Assembly: GCA_964529035.1 (NCBI GenBank)
Contig: CAZGUG010000055.1
Span: 1-12,513, forward strand
Reading direction: 5' to 3'
DNA length: 12,513 nt
From: CAZGUG01 sp964529035
Lineage (GTDB): Bacteria; Bacillota; Clostridia; Ch29
The first letter of the stretch is position 1; each line of letters begins with the position of its first letter. A program made the position numbers and the translations under genes. Positions 1-6,725 of this stretch are shown here, piece by piece. The notes beneath the pieces are model-generated. The model was not told where the DNA came from. It saw only the letters and a program-made list of their open reading frames with translations, and made no database searches.

Positions 1-328
1 CGGTGCCTGGGGAAAAAGTTCTGCAAAAGTGAGGAATTTTGGCTTGCAAAAAACAGGTAACAACGTGGAATTTTTCTAACAAGGGTTCGGGTACCTGCAG
101 GGATAATGTCCCGGTTTCGTCGTCATAATCCGGATCGTACACAATACCGTCGATTATAACCCTGAAACCAGAAGTGTCTATGTGGCTTCCCTTATCTCTC
201 CTGATCTGGGCCGTCAGAAGGGGAGTATAGCTGTCAAAACCGTCACCCATTTCAAAATCCGGTATGATTGTAATGCCCTGTCCTACATCGGCCGGGTTAT
301 TTTCAGCCAGATTCTGGACTTCTCTCAT
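1..328 (-). pseudogene. Partial, probably degenerate secreted protein with an Ig-like domain
   Basis: An open frame begins at an ATG at 326-328 and stays open for 109 codons to the left edge, so its 3' end is missing. The middle part has the look of extracellular Ig/cadherin-like repeats of clostridial surface proteins: a stretch like IDTSGFRVIIDGIVYDPDYD followed by DETGTLSLQVPEPLLEKFHV. This family resemblance is from pattern only. The ATG has no ribosome binding site and is preceded in the same frame by TGA (332-334). Upstream of that the frame reads as Ala/Ser/Pro-rich sequence (SASAVPATPENT), which resembles a signal-peptide cleavage region, then meets further TAA stops near 410 and at 425-427. 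The last residues before the edge (about 1-60) look unlike the domain and may mark a junction with other DNA. I infer a decayed surface-protein gene; a real partial gene is possible. Confidence 0.4.
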
Positions 329-680
329 CAATCACAGCGTATTTTCAGGTGTGGCAGGGACGGCCGATGCCGATGATATTAGTGATACATACTGGGATCT
401 TGTGGATTATTTGATGTTTAAATATTATTTCCGGGCTGGAAAGAGCGTTCCCACTACAATACCGGTTGTGCCAGGCCTGGCGAGTTGATTAAAGCAAAGG
501 CTATGTATAATTTGTTCATAATAGTGTGGGATTAGCCAGATGTACTGATTGCTGTAGGCCGTTTTATCCGGATTTTCAGTAGAATGTCCGGCTGCTTGTA
601 CTATTACCGGCTTTTTATGCATATAAAGAGATAAGAGTACTTTATCGGATAATTAAGAATATGAAGGGGAGGAATTCAAA
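329..680. other. Non-coding region upstream of the TAXI-TRAP operon
   Basis: No gene could be supported here. A 65-codon minus-strand open frame (425-622) has no ribosome binding site and no recognisable motif. It is in the same frame as the degenerate fragment at 1-328, so it could be an extension of that remnant, but nothing in its sequence proves this. The right-hand end, from about 590, must hold the control region of the operon starting at 681. Confidence 0.5.
596..627 (+). promoter_or_regulatory. Candidate sigma-A promoter for the TAXI-TRAP operon
   Basis: A TTGTAC -35-like hexamer (596-601) is followed after 18 bases by CATATA (620-625), overlapping TATAAA (622-627). This lies about 55 bases before the start codon at 681, a sensible leader length. 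The match is imperfect and was chosen by eye. The ribosome binding site is much clearer: GGGGAGG at 666-672. Confidence 0.3.
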
Positions 681-1691
681 TTGAAAAAGAACCATTTAGC
701 TGCAGTGGCGCTATTAATGACGGTGCTTCTGGTTCTTGCTGCGGGCTGTTCCGGCAGCACGGGAACCGGGGGAGAGAGCACCGAAGCTCCGGAGTCTGAA
801 ATCATATTCATAACGATGGGTACCGGGACAACCGGCGGGTCCTATTACCCGTTGGGGGGCGCGATGGCCAAGATATGGACCGACAATATCCCCAACGTTC
901 ATGCAAGTGTGCAGTCAACCGGGGGTACCAACCAGAATATACAGCTGATGGCCGACAACCAGTCGGAGGTTGGGTTTACCGATACAAAATACGTTCTTGC
1001 ATACAACGGGGTGGCCGACTGGGAGGGCGATCCCCAGACATGGCTGAGGGGACTGCTGCCGCTTTACCCGGAGCCCACCAATATATTGGTGGCCAAGGGC
1101 TCGGGTATAACGACCCTTGAGGGTATGAGGGGTAAGCGCGTTTCTATAGGCGCCGTCGGAAGCGGAACCGAAAGCACCTCCAGAGAGCTTTTTTCGGTCC
1201 TTGGAATGGATGCCGACCAGGATATAAAGGCCTTTATGCTGGGAACCGGCGACACCGCCAAGGCCTTTCAGGATAAGCAGATAGACGCAGCCATCCTGGT
1301 GGGCTCACTGGGGATGTCTTCCATAGTCGAGCTGACCGCCCTCGACCTGGTGGATTTCCTGGATGTGCCGGACGATGTTTTTGACAGGATATTCGAGGTG
1401 AACAATACCTGGGTACAGTTCACAATCCCGGCCAATTACTACCAGAACCAGCCCAATCCCGTCCATACCTATTCGGCCTTCAATACGCTGTCCTGCCGCG
1501 AGGACCTGCCTGAGGATATTGCATACCAGATGGTTAAAACCCTGTTTGAGCACAAGGAGGACCTGCTGGCGGTAAGGCAGACCATGGAAAACATGTCGCT
1601 GGAGAATGTCGAAAAGATTGCCATTCCAATACATCCGGGAGCACTTGAATACTATAAAGAGATGGGTGCCAAACTGCCTCCGGGCAATTAA
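681..1691 (+). CDS. TAXI-family TRAP transporter solute-binding lipoprotein
   Basis: This is the extracytoplasmic binding protein of a TRAP (tripartite ATP-independent periplasmic) uptake system of the TAXI type, 336 residues, the usual length. It captures a small carboxylate or amino-acid-like substrate outside the membrane and hands it to the permease encoded next. Residues 1-22 form a signal peptide with a Lys-rich start and hydrophobic core, and AAGC places the lipidated cysteine at residue 23. A Ser/Gly/Thr/Glu linker follows to about residue 40. The TAXI signature GTGTTGGSYYPLGGAMAK lies near residues 47-64, with STGGTNQNIQLM after it. The start is TTG at 681, chosen because GGGGAGG lies 8 bases upstream and the signal peptide begins exactly there. 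Known family members bind glutamate, glutamine or other dicarboxylates. The downstream oxoprolinase genes suggest 5-oxoproline or glutamate here, which is inference. Confidence 0.93.
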   Translation: MKKNHLAAVALLMTVLLVLAAGCSGSTGTGGESTEAPESEIIFITMGTGTTGGSYYPLGGAMAKIWTDNIPNVHASVQSTGGTNQNIQLMADNQSEVGFTDTKYVLAYNGVADWEGDPQTWLRGLLPLYPEPTNILVAKGSGITTLEGMRGKRVSIGAVGSGTESTSRELFSVLGMDADQDIKAFMLGTGDTAKAFQDKQIDAAILVGSLGMSSIVELTALDLVDFLDVPDDVFDRIFEVNNTWVQFTIPANYYQNQPNPVHTYSAFNTLSCREDLPEDIAYQMVKTLFEHKEDLLAVRQTMENMSLENVEKIAIPIHPGALEYYKEMGAKLPPGN

Positions 1692-1713
1692 ACCCACCAA
1701 AACCGGTATAAAA

Positions 1714-1749
1714 CCGCTGCGGGGTATATTCAGTGCTGCGCCGCAGCGG
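1714..1749 (+). promoter_or_regulatory. Intercistronic hairpin between binding-protein and permease genes
   Basis: CCGCTGCGG (1714-1722) and CCGCAGCGG (1741-1749) form a perfect 9-bp GC-rich stem with an 18-base loop, in the 90-base gap between the two TRAP genes. No run of T follows, so it is not a standard intrinsic terminator. Stems at this place in binding-protein operons often protect the upstream message from 3' exonucleases, so that the binding protein is made in excess over the permease. That role here is inferred. Confidence 0.6.
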
Positions 1750-1781
1750 ACAATCTTGCATTACGAGGATGTGAGTGAAAA

Positions 1782-3731
1782 ATGGCTGCAGATGAGAATG
1801 GGTTGGAATTTGCCACAGACAGGGCGAAGGCGGAAGACCTGGTCAGGAAGTATGATGCCGAATCGAGATTTCGCAGCAGCATGCCGGGCTGTAGAGGAAG
1901 GCTGTTAAGCGTATGGCTTATTATTATGTCGCTGTTTCAGCTGTATACCTCCACATACGGGCTTATGACCACCAATATCCAAAGGACCTATCACCTGGGG
2001 TTTACAATGGTTGCTATATTTCTTCTCTATCCGTTCAGAAAAAAATCTCCCAGGGACAGGTTTTCGGTAATGGATGTTCTGTTTGCTGCGGCAAGCCTTG
2101 TTATAAACGGTTACCTGGTAGTCAATTTCAATGCCATTGTATCCCGTGGAGCCAAGGTTACAGGTGTTGAATACGTGCTTGGGATTGCGGCCGTCCTTCT
2201 TGTGCTGGAAGCCGGAAGAAGGGTGCTGGGGTACGGGCTGCCGATACTGGCTTCTGTTTTTCTGTTGTACTGTTACTTCGGAAGGTATGCACCGGGGCTT
2301 TTCATGCACAGGGGTTTTGCCATAGAGAGAATAGTTCAGCATATGTACCTGGTTCCGGAGGGAATATACGGGACCGCCCTAGGGGTTTCCGCCACCTTTG
2401 TGTTTCTATTTATACTGTTCGGTGCATTCCTGAACGAATCGGGGGGAGCGCAGTTTTTCAACGACCTTGCCCTAAGCGCAGCGGGCAGGATGACCGGCGG
2501 GCCGGCAAAGGTGGCCATATTTGCCAGCGGCCTTCTGGGAACCATAAACGGAAGCTCCATTGCAAACACCGCCACCACCGGGGCCTTTACCATACCCCTT
2601 ATGAAGAAGGTGGGGTACAGGCCGTACTTTGCCGGTGCCGTTGAGGCTGCTGCGTCTACGGGGGGACAGATAATGCCTCCGGTAATGGGAGCGGCTGCCT
2701 TTATTATGGCGGAGTTCCTCGGGGTCTCGTATACATGGATTATTAAGGCAGCCTTGGTGCCTGCTGTTTTGTACTATTTCGGAATATTTATGAGCGTTCA
2801 TCTTGTGGCAAAAAAGGAGAAGCTAAAGGGGCTGCCAAGGGAAATAATACCGGAGTTTAAAACTGTAATGATGACCAAGGGGCATCTGGTTATCCCGCTT
2901 GTAATTGTAGTCTTCTTACTGGTCACCGGCCGGACACCGGTGTTCTCGGCCTTTTGGGGGACACTAAGCGTAATTGCGATAAGCTGCCTTCGTAAAGAGA
3001 CCAGGATGAACCCTTACAGGATATTGGCCGCCTTGGAGGCGGGTGCAAGGTCTGCCCTGGGTGTGGCAATAGCCTGCGCCATCGTGGGGTTTGTCATAGG
3101 CACATCGTCCCTTACCGGCCTGGGGCTGAATATTTCCAACAACCTGGTTGAACTGGCCGGGGGAAACGTTTTGCTGACCCTGGTGTTTGCCATGATTGGC
3201 TCGCTGATACTGGGTATGGGGCTTCCCACTACCGCCAATTACATAGTTACCTCCACCATTGTTGCACCGGCCCTGGTGAAGCTTGGCATACTGCCCATAG
3301 CTGCCCACATGTTTGTATTCTATTTCGGAATTATGGCGGACATAACGCCGCCGGTATGCCTTGCGGCATTTACCGGTGCGGGAATAGCCGGGGCAAGCCC
3401 CGCAAAGACGGGCCTGACGGCTACAAAGCTGGCCATTGCGGCTTTCATACTTCCCTATATGTTCGTATATTCGCCGCAGCTTTTGCTGCAGGATATAACC
3501 CTGGGGGGGATTGTCAGCTTACTGGCGACTTCAATAATTGGTATTGCATTCGTGGCCGGCTCCACCATGAATTACTTCATTACGGATGACAGCATATTGG
3601 AAAGGATACTGCTACTTGCCAGCGGTCTTTTGATGATAAAGCCCGGCCTTACAACCGATATAATAGGCTTTGTCCTTGCCGGCGCGGCTGTGCTCTGCCA
3701 GTTTCGAAGAAAAAAGCTGCAACGTAGGTGA
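1782..3731 (+). CDS. Fused TRAP transporter permease (DctQ-DctM type, TAXI system)
   Basis: This is the single membrane subunit of the TAXI-TRAP importer, in which the small (DctQ-like) and large (DctM-like) subunits are fused; at 649 residues it fits the TRAP fused-permease family. Uptake is driven by an ion gradient, not ATP. A polar cytoplasmic N-terminus of about 40 residues is followed by many hydrophobic segments throughout. DctM hallmarks are visible: GSSIANTATTGAFTIPLMKK near residues 257-276, GGQIMPPVMGAAAFIMAEF near 294-312, and in the second half GMGLPTTANYIVTSTIVAPA near 478-497 followed by a DITPPVCLAAF segment. The ATG at 1782 has only a weak site (GAGG at 1765-1768 is distant, and GAGTGA at 1773-1778 is nearer), so translation may rest on coupling or on the hairpin upstream. 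It belongs with the binding protein encoded just before it. Confidence 0.93.
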   Translation: MAADENGLEFATDRAKAEDLVRKYDAESRFRSSMPGCRGRLLSVWLIIMSLFQLYTSTYGLMTTNIQRTYHLGFTMVAIFLLYPFRKKSPRDRFSVMDVLFAAASLVINGYLVVNFNAIVSRGAKVTGVEYVLGIAAVLLVLEAGRRVLGYGLPILASVFLLYCYFGRYAPGLFMHRGFAIERIVQHMYLVPEGIYGTALGVSATFVFLFILFGAFLNESGGAQFFNDLALSAAGRMTGGPAKVAIFASGLLGTINGSSIANTATTGAFTIPLMKKVGYRPYFAGAVEAAASTGGQIMPPVMGAAAFIMAEFLGVSYTWIIKAALVPAVLYYFGIFMSVHLVAKKEKLKGLPREIIPEFKTVMMTKGHLVIPLVIVVFLLVTGRTPVFSAFWGTLSVIAISCLRKETRMNPYRILAALEAGARSALGVAIACAIVGFVIGTSSLTGLGLNISNNLVELAGGNVLLTLVFAMIGSLILGMGLPTTANYIVTSTIVAPALVKLGILPIAAHMFVFYFGIMADITPPVCLAAFTGAGIAGASPAKTGLTATKLAIAAFILPYMFVYSPQLLLQDITLGGIVSLLATSIIGIAFVAGSTMNYFITDDSILERILLLASGLLMIKPGLTTDIIGFVLAGAAVLCQFRRKKLQRR

Positions 3732-3934
3732 ACGGATTTGTCGTACTGGTCGTAATTTTATGCAGCAGTCAGGAATCGGCAAAGGAGGCAGAAGCTAAAG
3801 ATTAAATGTATGCACAAGGGATTTACACGCCAGGTTTAAGCTTGGCATTTTATGTACGGTACCGGCATAAGTATACTGGTAAAAAAATATTTAAAGTATA
3901 TCTTTGGAACAACATTCTTTTTGGAAAGGGGGAG
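3732..3934. other. Gap between TRAP permease and pxpA
   Basis: No gene is supported. A strong AAAGGAGG (3781-3788) stands without any start codon at a usual distance; the nearest in-frame ATG (3806) is 17 bases away. An 8-bp palindrome CGGTACCG lies at 3857-3864. AT-rich stretches at 3872-3877 (TATACT) and 3897-3902 (TATATC) could serve as -10 elements for a pxp promoter, but no good -35 element accompanies them. There is no terminator after the permease, so read-through from the TRAP genes into pxpA is possible. Confidence 0.4.
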
Positions 3935-4714
3935 GTGATAGAAATATACAGGGTGGATTTGAACAGCGACCTCGGCGAGGGCTTTGGCAGCTACAGCCTT
4001 GGAATGGACCGGGAGATAATAAAACACACCACATCGGCCAATATTGCCTGCGGCTGGCATGCGGGGGACCCTCTTATAATGGACCAAACCATAAAAACAG
4101 CCATCAAAGAGAACACGGCCATAGGTGCCCATCCCGGTTTTCCCGACCTGCTTGGCTTTGGCAGAAGGAATATGGCTGTCACCCCGGGGGAAGTAAAGGC
4201 CTATGTACAGTACCAACTGGGAGCGCTGGCTGCCTTTGCCACGGCAAACAACACCAGGATACAGCATGTAAAGGCCCACGGAGCGCTGTACAATATGGCG
4301 GCCAGGGACTTTGACCTTGCGATGGCGCTGGCGGAAGCGGTCTGCCAAGTGGACAGCCGTATAATACTGGTGGGACTTGCCAACAGCCAAATGCTGAGGG
4401 CGGCCCGGAAAGTGGGGCTTAAAAATGCCAGCGAAGTATTCGCTGACAGGGCATACAATTCGGACGGGTCGCTGGTGTCAAGAAAACTTGAGGGCGCAGT
4501 CATCCATGATACAGAGCTTGTAATACACAGGGTGATAAGAATGGTCAGAGAAGGAAAGATAAGGTCGGTAAACGGAGAGGATATTGACATAAAGGCACAG
4601 ACAATATGCGTACACGGTGATACACCTGAAGCTGTGGAATTCGTAAAAAGAATTAGAAGCGAGCTTAAACGGGAAGGTGTTGAAGTAACCGCCCTTTCCA
4701 ATTTTATTAAGTAG
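3935..4714 (+). CDS. pxpA: 5-oxoprolinase subunit PxpA (LamB/YcsF family)
   Basis: This is one of three subunits of the prokaryotic ATP-dependent 5-oxoprolinase, which opens 5-oxo-L-proline (pyroglutamate) to L-glutamate in the cytoplasm. The family N-terminus VDLNSDLGEGFG is followed by ANIACGWHAGDP and IGAHPGFPD, then HVKAHGALYN and later EVFADRAYNSDGSL, all hallmarks of the YcsF fold with His/Asp residues at the active site. The start is uncertain. The frame is open from ATG 3806, but that would add about 46 residues without family similarity. GTG 3935 (used here, 259 codons) sits inside the GGAGGTGAT sequence. The best ribosome site, GGAGG at 3931-3935, points to an ATA codon at 3944, giving MYRVDLNSDLGE and 256 residues, the length of B. 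subtilis YcsF. The next gene starts 13 bases after the stop, so an operon is likely. Confidence 0.93.
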   Translation: MIEIYRVDLNSDLGEGFGSYSLGMDREIIKHTTSANIACGWHAGDPLIMDQTIKTAIKENTAIGAHPGFPDLLGFGRRNMAVTPGEVKAYVQYQLGALAAFATANNTRIQHVKAHGALYNMAARDFDLAMALAEAVCQVDSRIILVGLANSQMLRAARKVGLKNASEVFADRAYNSDGSLVSRKLEGAVIHDTELVIHRVIRMVREGKIRSVNGEDIDIKAQTICVHGDTPEAVEFVKRIRSELKREGVEVTALSNFIK

Positions 4715-4727
4715 AGGAGTGAGTAAT

Positions 4728-5948
4728 ATGGGTTCGGCTAAAAACAAAGGATCAGACATACTCAAGAGAAACGCCAGCGCGCTGCTGGGTGCAGCTTTCA
4801 TAATGGCCACTTCCGCAATAGGCCCGGGGTTTTTGACCCAAACCGCCGCCTTTACCGAACAGTTTGCTGCAAACTTTGCCTTTGTAATAGTGGTTTCGGT
4901 TCTTCTTGCGCTGGGTGCCCAGCTCAACGTGTGGCGTATAATAGGCATAACCGGCATGAGGGGCCAGGACATTGCCAACAAGGTACTGCCGGGGCTTGGG
5001 CATTTTTTGGCGATCCTTGTGGCACTGGGCGGGCTTGCCTTCAATATAGGAAATATTGGCGGGGCTGCCCTGGGGGCAAACGCGCTGCTGGGGTTTGACC
5101 TTAATATTGGAGCTGTAATAAGCTGTATAATCGGTATCCTTATCTTCCTGTCAAAGGATGCAGGGCCGGTAATGGACCGGGTGACAAAAATACTGGGCGG
5201 ACTGATGATAATAATAGTAGCCTATGTCGCAATAACCACCAAGCCACCGGTAGGAGAAGCGGTGTTCAGAAGTGTCGCGCCCGAAAACCCGAACGCACTT
5301 ATATTCCCCATCATTACGCTTTTAGGCGGCACTGTAGGGGGATACATAACCTTCGCCGGCGGCCACAGGCTTATTGACGCGGGAATAACCGGTAAGGAAA
5401 ACCTGAAGCATTTTACCAGGAGTTCGGCAAACGGCATCATAATAGCCCTGATCATGCGTATACTGCTTTTCCTTGCCATTCTGGGCGTTGTCAGCAAGGG
5501 TTTTTCCCTGGACCCCACAAACCCGGCGGCCTCGGCATTCCAGCACGGCGCCGGAATGCTGGGATACCGTTTCTTCGGAATAGTCCTGTGGGCAGCGGGT
5601 ATCACTTCGGTCATAGGGGCCGCCTATACATCGGTATCATTTTTGAAGACGCTGCATTCGGCCATAGCCAAGCATGAGAAATATTTTATAACGGCCTTTA
5701 TTCTCGCCTCCACCCTTATAATGGTACTGGTGGGCAGTCCTGCAAAGCTGCTTATACTGGCCGGGTCGCTCAACGGACTTATCCTGCCGGTAACCCTGGG
5801 TACAATGCTCTTAGCCAGCAAGCGAAAAGACATTGTCGGCGACTACAAGCATCCCACATGGCTGTTGGTTTTCGGGTTAATCATAGTAGTGCTGGCCGGA
5901 TACTCCGGTATACTATCGCTGGGGAACATGGCACAGCTGTTACCCTAG
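4728..5948 (+). CDS. NRAMP-like membrane transporter of the oxoprolinase locus (YcsG-like)
   Basis: This is a polytopic membrane protein of 406 residues with NRAMP-type architecture and about ten or more hydrophobic helices. It corresponds in place and type to YcsG of the B. subtilis ycsF-kip locus. The first helix keeps the family GPG (residues 32-34, in ATSAIGPGFLTQTA), but the DPGN metal-binding motif of true Mn/Fe transporters is absent. In the region expected for helix 6 the MPH motif is replaced by GGTVGGYITFAGGHRLIDAG (about 200-219). It is therefore unlikely to be a classic manganese/iron importer. Its place between pxpA and pxpB suggests transport of 5-oxoproline or a related substrate, or a supporting ion; this is inference. 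ATG 4728 is preferred over GTG 4719 because AGAGGAG (4713-4719) lies 8 bases before it. It is probably translated in the pxp operon. Confidence 0.85.
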   Translation: MGSAKNKGSDILKRNASALLGAAFIMATSAIGPGFLTQTAAFTEQFAANFAFVIVVSVLLALGAQLNVWRIIGITGMRGQDIANKVLPGLGHFLAILVALGGLAFNIGNIGGAALGANALLGFDLNIGAVISCIIGILIFLSKDAGPVMDRVTKILGGLMIIIVAYVAITTKPPVGEAVFRSVAPENPNALIFPIITLLGGTVGGYITFAGGHRLIDAGITGKENLKHFTRSSANGIIIALIMRILLFLAILGVVSKGFSLDPTNPAASAFQHGAGMLGYRFFGIVLWAAGITSVIGAAYTSVSFLKTLHSAIAKHEKYFITAFILASTLIMVLVGSPAKLLILAGSLNGLILPVTLGTMLLASKRKDIVGDYKHPTWLLVFGLIIVVLAGYSGILSLGNMAQLLP

Positions 5949-5969
5949 CGCATGACAGGGGATAGAGCA

Positions 5970-6725
5970 ATGTATGCCGAAACAAAGTACCTGGTTGCCG
6001 GGGACAGTGCATTGGTGATGGAATTTGGCAACTCCATATCCGAGGATATTAACAGAAAAATAAGGTCGATGGGCTATGCCATTGAAAACGGTAAAATTGA
6101 CGGTATAACCGAAATAGTACCCACCTACCGGTCACTGATGGTACACTATAACCCTATGGCCATTGAATACGACATCCTGGTTCAAAAATTGAAGGCGCTG
6201 GAAAACGAGCTGGAAAACATAGAGCTGCCGGCGCCCCGGGTATATGAAATACCTACGCTGTACGGAGGCAAGTACGGCCCCGATATTGAAAATGTGGCCA
6301 AACACAACGGATTAACGGTGGAGCAGGTGATAGGGATACACACTTCCAAAGATTATCTAATATACATGCTTGGTTTCACCCCGGGGTTTCCCTATCTTGG
6401 GGGTATGGATGAAAGAATCGCAACACCCAGGCTGGCCACCCCCCGGACCAAAATTCATGCGGGCACGGTGGGCATCGCCGCTGCCCAGACCGGGATTTAT
6501 CCCATAGAAAGCCCGGGAGGATGGCAGCTTATAGGCAGGACGCCGTTAAAGCTGTACCATCCCTTCAGGGAAAAACCCATCCTGCTCAAGGCGGGAAACT
6601 ACATTCGTTTTATCGCCATAGACCGGAAGGAGTACCAAAGAATTCAGGCTGAGATTGATAACGGCACCTACCAATACCGGACTCACCCATGGAAGGGAGG
6701 CGGGTGCAGAGATGGGCAAAATTAA
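5970..6725 (+). CDS. pxpB: 5-oxoprolinase subunit PxpB (KipI family)
   Basis: Subunit B of the ATP-dependent 5-oxoprolinase, 251 residues, which acts with PxpC, often as a tight pair or fused protein in other bacteria. Family motifs are clear: GFTPGFPYLGG (about 135-145), TPRTKIHAGTVGIAA, and then QTGIYPIESPGGW (ending near 185), with IGRTPLKLY after it. B. subtilis KipI is also known as an inhibitor of the sporulation kinase KinA; whether that holds here cannot be judged. An ATG at 5952 is in frame, but ATG 5970 is preferred because AGGGGA (5957-5962) sits 7 bases before it and MYAETKYLVAGDSALVMEFG is a normal family N-terminus. The gap from the NRAMP-like gene is 21 bases, and the end overlaps pxpC by 14 bases, which suggests coupled translation. 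Confidence 0.95.
   Translation: MYAETKYLVAGDSALVMEFGNSISEDINRKIRSMGYAIENGKIDGITEIVPTYRSLMVHYNPMAIEYDILVQKLKALENELENIELPAPRVYEIPTLYGGKYGPDIENVAKHNGLTVEQVIGIHTSKDYLIYMLGFTPGFPYLGGMDERIATPRLATPRTKIHAGTVGIAAAQTGIYPIESPGGWQLIGRTPLKLYHPFREKPILLKAGNYIRFIAIDRKEYQRIQAEIDNGTYQYRTHPWKGGGCRDGQN

Noticed and set aside
425..622. 65-codon minus-strand open frame before the TAXI gene
   Set aside because: No ribosome binding site, no recognisable motif, and it overlaps the likely promoter of the TAXI-TRAP operon. It shares the frame of the 1-328 fragment, but this alone does not make it a gene.
3806..3934. N-terminal extension of pxpA starting at ATG 3806
   Set aside because: The frame is open, but the extra residues show no family similarity, the ATG lies 17 bases from the nearest ribosome site, and the family N-terminus begins near 3944.
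3836..4390. Long minus-strand open frame (184 codons) opposite pxpA
   Set aside because: It is antisense to a clearly conserved gene, and its predicted protein has no family pattern.
5952..5969. Upstream ATG start for pxpB
   Set aside because: It has no ribosome site; AGGGGA lies after it and is correctly spaced for ATG 5970.
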